In this document: piece after piece, positions 45,964 through 55,026 of the stretch
Layout of the letters: each line of letters opens with the position of its first letter
Numbering within the stretch: the stretch's first letter is position 1
DNA from: Leptolyngbya iicbica LK
Lineage (GTDB): Bacteria > Cyanobacteriota > Cyanobacteriia > Phormidesmidales > Phormidesmidaceae
Direction of reading: 5' to 3'
Assembly: GCF_004212215.1 (NCBI RefSeq)
Contig: NZ_QVFV01000002.1
Span: 1,053,528-1,117,527, forward strand
DNA: 64,000 nt
Notes under the pieces: generated by a model
What the model was told of the DNA's origin: nothing
Database searches by the model: none
Seen by the model: the letters and a program-made list of their open reading frames with translations, nothing else
Position numbers and translations under genes: made by a program

Positions 45964-46350
45964 CCCCAACATCATCCCGACTAGCTGTATATAGCTAATG
46001 CCCACCAAAAAGCTGGGAATGGGCAGCAAGCTTTTGAGCCACAGCACCAGCGCCAAGCAGCCCACCAACGCCCACAACGAGGCCGCATCTAACCGCACGA
46101 CGCGAAAGAACCGCTCCATCAGCTCCACGGCTAATGCCCCAATGCCGCCTGCTGCCACCACCTGCAACAGCAACCCCACCACGCCCCCTTGCAGCAGCGC
46201 CGTGGCCCCCGCTGACCAAACCGTCAACATCGCTGATAGCAAAAAAATCAGCGCAATGTCCAACACCGTCGCCAGCAAGACCGTCAGTAAGGCATTCTGA
46301 ATTAGGGGAATCCAAGGCAGTGACTTCACGCGCCAAAGGGGATCTCTCAT
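45928..46350 (-). CDS. conserved membrane protein, four helices
   Basis: A 140-residue, highly hydrophobic protein (start MRDPLWRVKSLPWIPLIQNALLT). Four helices are predicted. I recognise no family; presence of GATCG-rich codons and full hydrophobic pattern support a real gene. It overlaps the DUF3122 gene end by 36 bases on the opposite strand and is divergent from the small membrane gene at 46379. Confidence 0.62.
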   Translation of the reverse strand: MRDPLWRVKSLPWIPLIQNALLTVLLATVLDIALIFLLSAMLTVWSAGATALLQGGVVGLLLQVVAAGGIGALAVELMERFFRVVRLDAASLWALVGCLALVLWLKSLLPIPSFLVGISYIQLVGMMLGLFSRGRSHWRW

Positions 46351-46378
46351 TGCCAAACTGCTTACGCTCACAAAATTG

Positions 46379-46606
46379 ATGCCCTCATCCTATCTCACTG
46401 ATTTACCTGACTTGGCAGCGATCGGCCTGCCCCTCTCGGTGGTGGTCATGACGCTATTGCACTGCCTGATTGGCTTGGTGGCAGCGCAAATCGCTCAGCG
46501 CAAAGGGGCTGACCTCGGTTTTTGGTTGATTTGGGGCATGGTCGGCGGCACTTTATCATTGATTACTGCCCTCCGACTGCCACCGGCTGCTTCATCCGAC
46601 TCATGA
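46379..46606 (+). CDS. small membrane protein upstream of tsaE
   Basis: A 75-residue protein with two hydrophobic helices (LPLSVVVMTLLHCLIGLVAAQIA and LGFWLIWGMVGGTLSLITALRL). Its TGA overlaps the tsaE ATG (ATGA), a typical coupled arrangement. No family recognised. A TTG at 46376 is an alternative start. Confidence 0.62.
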   Translation: MPSSYLTDLPDLAAIGLPLSVVVMTLLHCLIGLVAAQIAQRKGADLGFWLIWGMVGGTLSLITALRLPPAASSDS

Positions 46607-47100
46607 TGATGTCCAAGACGCTTTTGCTACCTGACGATCGCGCCACCTTTGCCCTGGGACAATGGCTAGGGGTGCGACTAGAGGCCGGGACGGTGGTGTT
46701 GCTGACCGGGGATCTCGGGGCAGGCAAAACAACACTGACGAAAGGATTGGGGCAGGGCCTCGCTATTCCCGACGAAATTGATAGCCCAACCTTTACGCTG
46801 ATCAATGAATATGACCGGGGACGCCTGCCGCTCTATCACGTCGATCTGTATCGGCTGGAAGGGGCCGAGAGCGATCGCCTATTTTTAGAAAGTTACTGGG
46901 AGGGGATAGAATACCCGCCGGGGATAGTGGCGATCGAGTGGGCGGAGCGGCTGCGCTATTTGCCGCCAGAGCCCTTAAACATTGCCCTCTCCCATCATCC
47001 GGCGGCGGGACGCGAAGTCACACTGACGCCCAGTAATGCCGCCCAAACTTACTTACTAGAGGCCCTCACCACCGATGCGCTATTGGCTGATGAAATCTGA
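46603..47100 (+). CDS. tsaE: tRNA threonylcarbamoyladenosine biosynthesis protein TsaE
   Basis: A 165-residue ATPase of the t6A37 tRNA-modification complex with TsaB and TsaD. Walker A GDLGAGKTTLTKGLG (about 33-47), the SPTFTLINEY switch region, LYHVDLYRLEG and IEWAERL are all present. The ATG at 46603 overlaps the stop of the preceding membrane gene and its own end overlaps the EVE gene by 26 bases. Confidence 0.95.
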   Translation: MMMSKTLLLPDDRATFALGQWLGVRLEAGTVVLLTGDLGAGKTTLTKGLGQGLAIPDEIDSPTFTLINEYDRGRLPLYHVDLYRLEGAESDRLFLESYWEGIEYPPGIVAIEWAERLRYLPPEPLNIALSHHPAAGREVTLTPSNAAQTYLLEALTTDALLADEI

Positions 47101-47533
47101 ACCCGATGTGTACAGCATCGCTGATTTAGCAAACGACCCCACGGAGATTTGGGACGGGGTGCGCAACTATCAGGCGCGGAACTTTTTGCGGGAAATGCAG
47201 GTGGATGACCTGGCGTTTTTCTACCATTCCAATACCAAGCCACCGGGCATTGTCGGCCTGATGAAAATTATTGAGGCGGATATCGTTGACCCCACTCAGT
47301 TCGACGAGTCGAGCAAATATTACGACCCCAAATCGCAGCCCGAGGAACCCCGCTGGCGCACCGTCAAAGTCGGCTATGTGGAAACCTTTGCCGAGCAAAT
47401 CACCCTCGACACGCTGAAGGCGACCTTCTCACCAGAAGAGTTGCTGGTGGTGAAGCGGGGTAATCGCCTCTCGGTGATGCCCGTCGATGAGGCTGTAGCC
47501 GAAAAGTTGCTCGAAATGGGGCGATCGGCTTAG
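47075..47533 (+). CDS. EVE-domain protein
   Basis: A 152-residue protein of the EVE/PUA-like superfamily, starting MRYWLMKSEPDVYSI, with IWDGVRNYQARNFLREM and KPPGIVGLMKIIEAD, the canonical family pattern. EVE domains bind modified bases in nucleic acids; in bacteria the role is unclear. Start overlaps the 3' end of tsaE by 26 bases in another frame, so translation is coupled. Confidence 0.9.
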   Translation: MRYWLMKSEPDVYSIADLANDPTEIWDGVRNYQARNFLREMQVDDLAFFYHSNTKPPGIVGLMKIIEADIVDPTQFDESSKYYDPKSQPEEPRWRTVKVGYVETFAEQITLDTLKATFSPEELLVVKRGNRLSVMPVDEAVAEKLLEMGRSA

Positions 47534-47702
47534 GGCGTTGCTGGCAAGTAGCATCCCTAATGGGTGAGGTTGGGCAATGCCCAATTCGTCCAGACATTGA
47601 CGGGGCTGAGGCATTGATGGCCACGCACAGCCCTTCAGTCAGTCAGTGATGGTTGATTTCGAAAAACCGCACACCTTCGGTCACCCCCATCAATGGCTTG
47701 GT

Positions 47703-48464
47703 TCACAGCCATCCCCAGCCTTCAACCATAGCGACAAAAACGTGAAAGAGGGCATGGGCGATAATGGCGGCTTCGAGGCCCCATTGCCAATAGAGGTAAC
47801 CCGCGATCGCCCCGACAATCGCATTCGCCCCGATGATGTACACCACGAGCGAGATCGTGACGGTTGGGCTGAGCAAAAATGCCAGGGGCAAATGTAGCAC
47901 CCCAAAGATGACGGCAGTCAGGCTGAGGGCAGCGATGTAATAGCCTGGATGCAGTGGCAGGTCGCGCTGTCTTTGCGCGATCCGCCAGGGCAGCCACACA
48001 ACCAGCGTCATGAGTCCCCACCGCATCAAAATCTCTTCACTCATGCCGCCGCGCAAAATGCGGGCAAAGAGCGGCAGCTGATAAGTCTTCGCTGCCGTCA
48101 GAAACTCCGGCGGCAGGGCGGGTTGCCACCCGGCCAACCAGAGCAGAGCCAGGCTTGCACTGACCAGGCCCCCGATCGCCCCCCAAACAAGTGGCGGTTT
48201 GAGGGCTCTTTGAGAGAGCGGCATCCCCTGGGCGATCGCCTCTAACCAGGGGGCTGCAAGCTGCACCCTGGGAGCCAACACCACCCCCAGGACAACTGCG
48301 ATCGTCAGCAGCACCATCCCTTGCAGCAACATCAAGGCTTTGATCGTAGACAACGGCAACGGTAAGGGACCAGGCGGTAGCGGCAAATCGGCCCACAGGA
48401 GGGCGACTTCTCCGGTCATGCCGAGCAACCATAACAAGGCGAAAAGCTTGAATTGGCGATTCAT
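47703..48464 (-). CDS. CPBP-family intramembrane protease
   Basis: A 253-residue membrane protein with about seven helices. The EE motif is GGMSEEILMRWG, followed by VIFGVLHLP (H motif) and NAIVGAIAGYLYWQWGLEAAIIAHALFH, all signatures of the CAAX/CPBP peptidase family. Start at 48464 (MNRQFKLFALL) chosen over 48497. Substrate unknown. Confidence 0.85.
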   Translation of the reverse strand: MNRQFKLFALLWLLGMTGEVALLWADLPLPPGPLPLPLSTIKALMLLQGMVLLTIAVVLGVVLAPRVQLAAPWLEAIAQGMPLSQRALKPPLVWGAIGGLVSASLALLWLAGWQPALPPEFLTAAKTYQLPLFARILRGGMSEEILMRWGLMTLVVWLPWRIAQRQRDLPLHPGYYIAALSLTAVIFGVLHLPLAFLLSPTVTISLVVYIIGANAIVGAIAGYLYWQWGLEAAIIAHALFHVFVAMVEGWGWL

Positions 48465-48566
48465 AACAGCAAGCAACACACGGGTTGGCAGAGGCAAGAG
48501 TTAACTTTGCGGAGGCTGCGCCTTCCCAGTTCCTCATGGGCGTTGCAGACGACCTCTGGCCAAAGA

Positions 48567-49244
48567 TTAACCGGCATGGCGAGGGGCGCGGGCGGCAAGG
48601 ATGCGGCAGATCGCATATCCCAAAGCGAGGAGCGGAATGATGTAAATCGAAATCACGCGATCGGCAATTTGCGGCTCCTCAATCCCGAAATGAGTCAAGA
48701 CGGTTTCTACCGTAATGCTGAAATTCAGCATCAGAAACAAGCCTAGCAAGGTTTGAATCGGCGTCCAGACCCAAGGAAAATGCCGGTAGCCCATAAACAC
48801 GTGCCCCGGCCGAGGGGGATAGTAGCGAACGGGAAAGGTGCGGAGATTTGAGTAGTGATCGACGATCGCCGCAACGCTTTCGCGGCCAAAGTAAAAGGCA
48901 TGCCGGTTATGAGGAGCGAGGTTATCAGTTGCGACCTCAGTGCCCTGATGATCGTAGGTAAAGCGCAACTGCGGATAGTAATAGCGAGTGGTGGCAAAGG
49001 AAAAAAACGGCCCCGCATCAACGCTGTGATAATAGTTGCGATCAATGTTGTCGTAGGGGTCTTCAACCAAGGTGCGCGATTCGGTGTAAGCCACTCGGGA
49101 ACCGCCGCGTAGTTTAGCGATCGCTTTTGGCCAGGTGCGATGGGAGATCAACACTGCCCATTTTTTCACCGCTTGGTCAAACTGCCAGCAGCCCAGCAAG
49201 CCCAGCACCCCATACGCAATTTCAAATACCCAATCTGGGGCCAT
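48567..49244 (-). CDS. DUF3592-like membrane protein
   Basis: A 225-residue protein with N-terminal helix (8-24), an extracellular or cytoplasmic beta-rich region with YYYPQLRFTYDHQG and VRYYPPRPG, which resemble DUF3592, and two C-terminal helices (about 165-215). ATG at 49244; a GTG at 49250 is an alternative. Function unknown. Confidence 0.62.
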   Translation of the reverse strand: MAPDWVFEIAYGVLGLLGCWQFDQAVKKWAVLISHRTWPKAIAKLRGGSRVAYTESRTLVEDPYDNIDRNYYHSVDAGPFFSFATTRYYYPQLRFTYDHQGTEVATDNLAPHNRHAFYFGRESVAAIVDHYSNLRTFPVRYYPPRPGHVFMGYRHFPWVWTPIQTLLGLFLMLNFSITVETVLTHFGIEEPQIADRVISIYIIPLLALGYAICRILAARAPRHAG

Positions 49245-49397
49245 AATCACTCCATACTTTCAACCTCAGCTCCTGGTGACTTTCACCACCCCAGGAGCAC
49301 CCTCAACGTGCCATAGTCGCCCCTTCGACCAGGCGCGATCGCACCCATCGCATCACCACTCAAGCATCAGAATTTGATCAAATCCAAGTCTTATCGG

Positions 49398-49440
49398 GCA
49401 GGCATCTTGCCTGCTCTTGAACAGCCGAGACGGCTGTTCA
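49398..49440 (-). terminator. tandem hairpins after speG
   Basis: Two hairpins lie in the gap behind speG: GCAGGCA/TGCCTGC (49398-49404 with 49408-49414) and TGAACAGCCG/CGGCTGTTCA (49418-49427 with 49431-49440), each with a 3-base loop. The U-tract is poor, so they may be interspersed repeats working as a terminator or RNA-stabilising structure. Confidence 0.5.
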
Positions 49441-49461
49441 CACTTAATTTAATTCCAATTC

Positions 49462-50001
49462 CTAAGTGGCGCTACTCTGCCGACGTGATAATTCGAGATA
49501 CTGACGTTGCAAGATATACATCCGGATGGCATCGCAGTATTTGCCGTTAATAAAAAACTCTTCTATCAAGTGTCCTTCTTCAATAAATCCTGAGGCTTTA
49601 TAGAGATGAATCGCTTTCTCATTGTCTTCGGCAACGACCAAATAGACTTTATTCAAGTTCAGAATTGTGAAGGCATAATCTAACGCTAATTTGATGAGTT
49701 TTCTGGCATATCCTTGCCCTTGATGCTCAGGGGTAATAATGACCTGAAACTCTGTACTTCTATGGATATAGTCAATTTCAACCAGCTCGACCAAACCGAT
49801 TGGCACGTTTTCGGCATTAACCGCAATAAATCGTCTCTCGGCATTGTCATGGATGTGTTTGTCGTAGAGATCTTCAAGCTCATCAAAAGATTCATACGGT
49901 TCTTCAAACCAATATGCCATGATGCTGCGGTTATTATTTAGGTGATGAATAAAGCGTAGATCTTCCTTTTCCAGAGCCCTCAGTCTCACATTTGCCATCA
50001 T
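49462..50001 (-). CDS. speG: spermidine N-acetyltransferase SpeG
   Basis: A 179-residue GNAT enzyme that acetylates spermidine and spermine. [58 protein letters not shown] (acetyl-CoA site) and [15 protein letters not shown] match SpeG almost end to end, including the family's polyamine-site acidic residues. Length is normal. Local base composition is a little A+T-rich, so recent acquisition is possible. Confidence 0.92.
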   Translation of the reverse strand: MMANVRLRALEKEDLRFIHHLNNNRSIMAYWFEEPYESFDELEDLYDKHIHDNAERRFIAVNAENVPIGLVELVEIDYIHRSTEFQVIITPEHQGQGYARKLIKLALDYAFTILNLNKVYLVVAEDNEKAIHLYKASGFIEEGHLIEEFFINGKYCDAIRMYILQRQYLELSRRQSSAT

Positions 50002-50138
50002 CGTTTTTATCCCTCACAGCCTGAGAAATGGTTAATGCCTGGGGCGATCGCTGAGATTCAATCCTGAGCGATTAGGAATCGCCTGATTTTTTTCGGCATT
50101 AGCGGCCCCTTAACGAAAGTTGCAGTCCATCCGGGTCT

Positions 50139-50249
50139 TTAATCTGAGCGCGAGGTCGAGGCAATCACCGCCCCCACCACAAAGACCAGAAACGAGAGAT
50201 AGCCAGCGACAAACAGCCATTCTTGCAGGTTGCTTTCAGAAGACATCAT
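50139..50249 (-). CDS. possible single-helix small membrane protein (36 codons)
   Basis: Starts MMSSESNLQEWLFVAGYLSF and continues with LVFVVGAVIASTSRSD: a polar N-terminus, one clean transmembrane helix and a short polar end. It begins 11 bases after the xth stop on the same strand, so it may be cotranscribed. It is too short for standard gene calling. Possibly a small subunit of a photosynthetic or NDH complex, but I recognise none. Confidence 0.45.
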   Translation of the reverse strand: MMSSESNLQEWLFVAGYLSFLVFVVGAVIASTSRSD

Positions 50250-50260
50250 CTTGGGCCAAG

Positions 50261-51046
50261 CTAAATTTCAACAATCACGGGGGTATGGTCGCTGGGCTTT
50301 TCGCGGCGGCGGGGTTCCACATCAATCACGCAGCTTTGGGCGCGATCGTACAGCTTGGGCGACAGGTAGTGATGGTCGATGCGCCAGCCCCGATTGCGCC
50401 GGAAGGAGGCCGCCCGATAGTCCCACCAGCTAAAGTGTCCGCCTTCGTCGGTGAACTTGCGAAAGGCATCTTTGAGCCCCACCGACAGCACCTCCGTCAG
50501 CATCTCCCGCTCTTTGGGCGACGACATAATGTGGGTCTCTTTGCCCTCGGGATCATGGATGTCGCGGTCTTCGAGGGCAATGTTGAAGTCGCCACAGACG
50601 AGTAACGCATCGTGATCGGCGAGCAACTTTTCCAGGTAGGTTTTGAGCAGCGTGAGCCAGCGCATCTTGTACTCGTATTTTTCACTGCCGATGGAGGAAC
50701 CATTGGGAACGTACAAATTCACAATCCGCACGCCATCGAGCATGCCTGTGATCACTCGCTTCTGGTCATCCAGGTCGCCGACCGCCGCCGCACCGACGAT
50801 GGGGGTAAAGCCCCTGCTGACGTCTTGCAAAGGCTGTTGGCTCAACAGAGCAACACCGTTGTAGGACTTTTGGCCGCTGATCTCAGCTTGATAACCGACC
50901 GCTTTAATCGCCTCATGGGGAAAGTCTTGATCCACGACTTTGGTTTCTTGCAGGCACAACACATCGACGGGATGTTCGGCTAACCAATCGGTCACGTGGG
51001 TGAGGCGGCTGCGGACGGAATTGACGTTCCAGGTAGCGATTTTCAT
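50261..51046 (-). CDS. xth: exodeoxyribonuclease III
   Basis: A 261-residue AP endonuclease/3'-5' exonuclease for base-excision repair. MKIATWNVNSVRSRL at the start, LQETKV, GDFNIALEDRDIHDP and the C-terminal SDHTPV catalytic histidine are present. Start at 51046 is the canonical MKIATWNVNS. Length is typical of XthA. Confidence 0.95.
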   Translation of the reverse strand: MKIATWNVNSVRSRLTHVTDWLAEHPVDVLCLQETKVVDQDFPHEAIKAVGYQAEISGQKSYNGVALLSQQPLQDVSRGFTPIVGAAAVGDLDDQKRVITGMLDGVRIVNLYVPNGSSIGSEKYEYKMRWLTLLKTYLEKLLADHDALLVCGDFNIALEDRDIHDPEGKETHIMSSPKEREMLTEVLSVGLKDAFRKFTDEGGHFSWWDYRAASFRRNRGWRIDHHYLSPKLYDRAQSCVIDVEPRRREKPSDHTPVIVEI

Positions 51047-51250
51047 GCAGGGAGAATGACCCACAAAACGACTAACAAAGGGACTCACGCGGAACCGGGC
51101 GAGGGGCCAGACCTGGGGGCGATCGCACCCTGCCCCGCCATCGAACTGCCAGCACCACTAAGGCCCCGTGTAGATACTGTCACATAGCGGTCTTTTGGAG
51201 AAGCCTGGCACACTAGAGAACAACCGTTTAGAGAGCTTCAGAAAGTTGAG

Positions 51251-51568
51251 ATGCCTGCTTCTCAAGAACCGCTGAAAGGGGATGCCCTCGTCAAAGAAGT
51301 GTGCCGTCGCATTCGAGTGGCCCGCAGCTATTGGGATGCCCACAACAATGCCGCTTGCCGGGGCGAACGAGAAAAAGCCTTGGCGTTATACAACACCTTG
51401 ACCAAAGCGGAAAAAGAAAAGATTCCCCAACAGCTGCGCATCTGGCTGCGATATCGCAGCGAAAAGTATTTTGGCGCGCACCGCACGCCTCCTACCGGCC
51501 AAGGCAAAGGGAAAACGCCGAAGCATTCATCCCGGCGGGGCAAAAAGTCGCGATCGCCCCGGCGCTGA
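51251..51568 (+). CDS. small basic cyanobacterial protein, unknown
   Basis: A 105-residue soluble protein with a helical region (LVKEVCRRIRVARSYWDAHNN, ALALYNTLTKAEKEKIPQQLRIWLRYRSEKYFG) and a very basic, disordered C-terminus rich in K/R/S. The composition suggests nucleic-acid binding (inference). No family recognised. Codon use is native. Confidence 0.65.
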   Translation: MPASQEPLKGDALVKEVCRRIRVARSYWDAHNNAACRGEREKALALYNTLTKAEKEKIPQQLRIWLRYRSEKYFGAHRTPPTGQGKGKTPKHSSRRGKKSRSPRR

Positions 51569-51852
51569 CCCTAATATTACAAGCCGCTACAGCAGATAAA
51601 TATCTGCAACGAACCTCAACAGACTGTGTGATCCCCAGGGGCGATCGCGGTTTTCAGAGCGGCTGCCGTTAGCATTTGAGTGAGGTTGCCTGCTCCCGCC
51701 TACACACTACAGTCAAGCAATCTATCCATTTTGAGCCGGGGATCACATCAATCCGCCTGAGTTGACGAGGCGTGGGATCGTGGCAAGCAAGAGGCGATCG
51801 CCTCTCGACCAGTGCTCCCGGGTTGTCTGATGCTCCACCACCGGAGACACCT

Positions 51853-52095
51853 ATGAATATTGAACAATTATCTATCCGCACTGCGACGCGGAGTGCGCCA
51901 CACTCGATTTGCCACACAGTCGAAGCCCTCATGGTGCAAGCGGCCAGCGATGGACAAATCACCCATGAAGAAGAAACCAGCATCAAAGCCGCAATGCTGC
52001 GATCGGGGCACATCACGCCAGAGATGTGTCGCCTCTTTCGCCAAATGCAAGAGCGCGTCTGGGACGGCGAGTTGACCCTCGAAGAGCGGAACTGA
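51853..52095 (+). CDS. small conserved hypothetical protein
   Basis: An 80-residue soluble, helical protein starting MNIEQLSIRTATRSAPHSIC, with an ITHEEETSIKAAMLR helix resembling a short TerB-like or EF-hand-like helix pair (ASDGQITHEEE). GGAGACACC lies upstream. The antisense frame here (51669-52262) has no protein-like pattern and is rejected. Confidence 0.6.
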   Translation: MNIEQLSIRTATRSAPHSICHTVEALMVQAASDGQITHEEETSIKAAMLRSGHITPEMCRLFRQMQERVWDGELTLEERN

Positions 52096-52275
52096 ACCCT
52101 GATGGGCGGCGGCTCAGCCCTCAGTCCTGTCGCCCCTTCTCCACCGCCCTTTACCCCGCATCCCTGCCTGGCTGACAGGCGTCCCTGGCGCAGCCTCAGC
52201 CACGACTGCATTGGGCTTTCGCGAAAGGGGGCGATCGCCTCTAAGCTAGTCCATGACCTCATTTAGCCAAATGAC

Positions 52276-53109
52276 ATGGATATTCAGTGGCAAGCTGCCA
52301 AAACCTACGAAGACATTCTTTATCACAAGGCCGAGGGCATCGCGAAGATCACGATCAATCGCCCCCACAAACGTAACGCCTTTCGCCCCAAGACCGTGGT
52401 CGAAATGTATGACGCCTTTGCCGATGCCCGCGAAGACACCGCCATTGGCGTGGTGTTGCTCACCGGCGCCGGACCGCACACCGACGGCAAATATGCCTTT
52501 TGTGCCGGTGGGGATCAGAGTGTGCGGGGGCAGGCAGGCTACATCGACGAAGGGGGTATGCCGCGTCTCAATGTCTTAGATTTGCAGCGCCTGATTCGCT
52601 CGATGCCGAAGGTGGTCATTGCCCTGGTGGCAGGCTATGCGATCGGGGGCGGTCACGTTTTACACGTGTTGTGTGATCTGACGATCGCTGCCGACAACGC
52701 CATTTTTGGTCAGACTGGTCCCAAAGTGGGCAGCTTTGACGGCGGCTTTGGCGCTAGCTATCTCGCTCGCATCGTCGGCCAAAAAAAAGCTCGGGAAATT
52801 TGGTATCTGTGTCGCCAATATTCGGCCCCGGAGGCACTTGAAATGGGCTTAGTTAATACCGTGGTGCCGATTGATCGCTTAGAGGCCGAAGGGGTGCAAT
52901 GGGCACAAGAAATCTTGGCAAAAAGTCCTATTGCAATTCGCTGTCTTAAAGCCGCATTTAACGCCGACTGTGATGGCCAAGCCGGCCTGCAAGAACTCGC
53001 TGGCAATGCCACCCTGCTGTACTACATGACTGAAGAAGGTAGTGAGGGCAAACAAGCCTTTTTAGAAAAGCGATCGCCCGATTTTCGAGACTATCCCTGG
53101 CTTCCCTAA
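52276..53109 (+). CDS. menB: 1,4-dihydroxy-2-naphthoyl-CoA synthase MenB
   Basis: A 277-residue crotonase-fold enzyme making DHNA-CoA in phylloquinone (vitamin K1) synthesis, needed for photosystem [18 protein letters not shown] at the start, [15 protein letters not shown] (oxyanion hole and the MenB-type loop), [15 protein letters not shown] and [16 protein letters not shown] are diagnostic. Length is normal. Alone on its strand. Confidence 0.96.
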   Translation: MDIQWQAAKTYEDILYHKAEGIAKITINRPHKRNAFRPKTVVEMYDAFADAREDTAIGVVLLTGAGPHTDGKYAFCAGGDQSVRGQAGYIDEGGMPRLNVLDLQRLIRSMPKVVIALVAGYAIGGGHVLHVLCDLTIAADNAIFGQTGPKVGSFDGGFGASYLARIVGQKKAREIWYLCRQYSAPEALEMGLVNTVVPIDRLEAEGVQWAQEILAKSPIAIRCLKAAFNADCDGQAGLQELAGNATLLYYMTEEGSEGKQAFLEKRSPDFRDYPWLP

Positions 53110-53202
53110 CGCCCCGACACCAGGCACAAAATTGGGGTGGCCTGGTGTCAATTCAACCATTGCCTCATGAGTGACCACACCAACAATGTGTCACCTCACG
53201 GG

Positions 53203-53463
53203 TTAAGCCGTCTCTTTTAAATAATCAGATTCCAACTGTTCAAAATCGGGATGGTTGAGCACAATGCCTTGCGGCCAAACGGCCACTGGTGGTTGAGTAA
53301 CGGCACTCATCGGTTCCATAAAGACGGGAGCCGCTAACGAGCACGCTGACCAGTTGCCCTTGACCGTGACGTTGAGCTGACCACATTGACCACCTCGTCG
53401 TCCCGCCAGCGTAAAGTAACGGCAGCGTTGACAACAAGAAACACCCAACTGAGAAGCGTCCAT
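53203..53463 (-). CDS. small Cys-rich conserved protein
   Basis: An 86-residue protein with CCQRCRYF at residues 9-16, GRRGGQCGQL and NWSACSLAAPVF: five to six cysteines arranged like a zinc or iron-sulfur site in its first half, and an acidic tail. It follows a pattern I associate with short cyanobacterial proteins; function unknown. Confidence 0.65.
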   Translation of the reverse strand: MDASQLGVSCCQRCRYFTLAGRRGGQCGQLNVTVKGNWSACSLAAPVFMEPMSAVTQPPVAVWPQGIVLNHPDFEQLESDYLKETA

Positions 53464-54021
53464 TATAGATTGATTCCAAAATATACTTAAGTCATTATTT
53501 TCTCTAATAAATTCTTCTGCCTTTCGTAGATAAAAAATAGCAGACCCAAGCCTAGCAATTGTTGTAGGTCTATTTTTGCCTTTTCGGCAGTTTATATTCT
53601 CTTTATGTTTGCTTCAAAAATCTATAATGGATTTCTTCGCAGAGAAAACGATAGTTTATTGTCGGCATATTGTCAGGGATCCAGTTTTGACAATTCCGCA
53701 AATCATTTAGTGTTTTTAAATACAGTTTGACTTTCGATCTTTTCGGCTGATTTGTTAGTTCAGCAGCAGCGATTTTATGCAGAAATTTAGGCTTTCAAGC
53801 TGTCTTGAGCCCCATGTTCTACTCGCCAATGCCGTCAATTTCGACATTTGCCTTTCCTGCAAACTAGATGTGTTTTCAGTCTTTTTGAGCGACTTTGCCT
53901 GGTCATCAATAGCGTCCGCGATCGCTCCATGAGACTTTGGATGGTCCACCGCCTTGCTCGGACGACTGCTGGGTGCCTACCTTACAGCCAAGGGCTCCCA
54001 GCTGAAACACGAGTACTCGTC
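53464..54021. other. A+T-rich gap without supported gene
   Basis: About 560 bases, visibly richer in A+T than its surroundings over the first 330. A 64-codon frame on the minus strand (53755-53949, MDHPKSHGAIADAID) has no recognisable family; it might be a remnant of a mobile-element gene. No terminal repeats were found. Confidence 0.35.
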
Positions 54022-54594
54022 TTAACTGAGGCGATTTTGGTTCTGAGGTCGATACCACTGATGGGAAATGCACACGGCACACATGCCCCAACGACCCACC
54101 TCCATAGCTGGACAAGGGCTGCCACATTGTGGACAGTTGCCCTGACTCGCGAGCTGGGTACGCTTGCGCTCAGCCCACTGCTGAAAGGCGGCATGGGCAC
54201 TCGGAGGCACAACCGGGGGGCGCTCGTGAGGGGACTCAGCCCAGCTCGGGTGATCAGCCAGGGTGGGGCGTGCGGTGGGGTGCGATCGCTGGGTGAGACG
54301 CTGCCAGTCAGCGGGGGCAAACCGCAAGTCATGAATGGTTGACTGCGTCTCCGGCAGGGCCGTATGCAGTTTTTGCAAAATGCGCGATCGCTCAAAGGTC
54401 AACGTCTGCGACCAGGCGGCACTCGAAACCGACACCTGCAACACCTGGCGATAGATTTTGGTCGGACGACTATGCTGCGCCACGGCCTCACCCACCAGCT
54501 GCGGCCAGTGGGCTAACACCCGCCGCAAGCTGGCATTCGCCTGCCATTGCGGCGATCGCTCGAGGGTTTGCATCAGGGCGTGAATCGACTGCAT
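54022..54594 (-). CDS. DciA-like (DUF721) protein with C-terminal zinc ribbon
   Basis: A 190-residue protein. The first 100 residues form the DUF721/DciA-type module (VLAHWPQLVGEAVAQHSRPTKI, LQVSVSSAAWSQTLTFERSRIL), linked to loading of the replicative helicase in bacteria lacking DnaC/DnaI. A Pro/His-rich linker and a C-terminal CPQCGSPCPA...CAVC zinc ribbon follow. The ATG at 54594 gives the usual family start; 54648 adds 18 residues. Confidence 0.78.
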   Translation of the reverse strand: MQSIHALMQTLERSPQWQANASLRRVLAHWPQLVGEAVAQHSRPTKIYRQVLQVSVSSAAWSQTLTFERSRILQKLHTALPETQSTIHDLRFAPADWQRLTQRSHPTARPTLADHPSWAESPHERPPVVPPSAHAAFQQWAERKRTQLASQGNCPQCGSPCPAMEVGRWGMCAVCISHQWYRPQNQNRLS

Positions 54595-55026
54595 AAAAGC
54601 TGAAAGCAACAGTTGAGTAGCGGGGCGACTAACCCGCGCATAGAGCACCAGGCGGATCGTTCAAACGTTCTAGTCCAAAGGGTGTGGCCGCCACTGCTAG
54701 AGAATATCGCCTAACCACACCCCTAAATATAGAGACTTTCACAAAAAATGAGCAAAACTTCTGGGATCAACTGTTCACTTTTCGGCTGACATTGCTATAA
54801 CTAAATGCGAGTTTTGGTCTGCGATCGCCGCCCACGGCGTCACATGGCCTAACACTTGCCGTATCGATTAGCCGCGTGCCGAGAGGGCCGTATCCTGAGA
54901 CTCGTCCCTAGCCGAGCCATCTCGCCGATAACACGCGCTCCGGTCTGCTTTGAATGCGATCGCGATGCGGCTGTCTGACTATTTCAGTTCAGACCTGTAG
55001 TTCTTGTCCCTCTGTGAGGCGAGCCC
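54595..55026. other. intergenic region
   Basis: About 430 bases between the divergent DciA-like and SPOR genes. No gene, repeat or clear promoter recognised, apart from scattered GCGATCGC sites. Confidence 0.35.

Noticed and set aside
51669-52262. 197-codon minus-strand frame
   Set aside because: Antisense to the 80-residue hypothetical gene and to intergenic DNA; no protein-like pattern.
53755-53949. Transposase remnant in the A+T-rich gap
   Set aside because: The short frame does not match any transposase motif I can name and there are no terminal repeats; kept only as a remark.
53848-54342. 164-codon plus-strand frame
   Set aside because: Mostly antisense to the DciA-like gene, with no family pattern.
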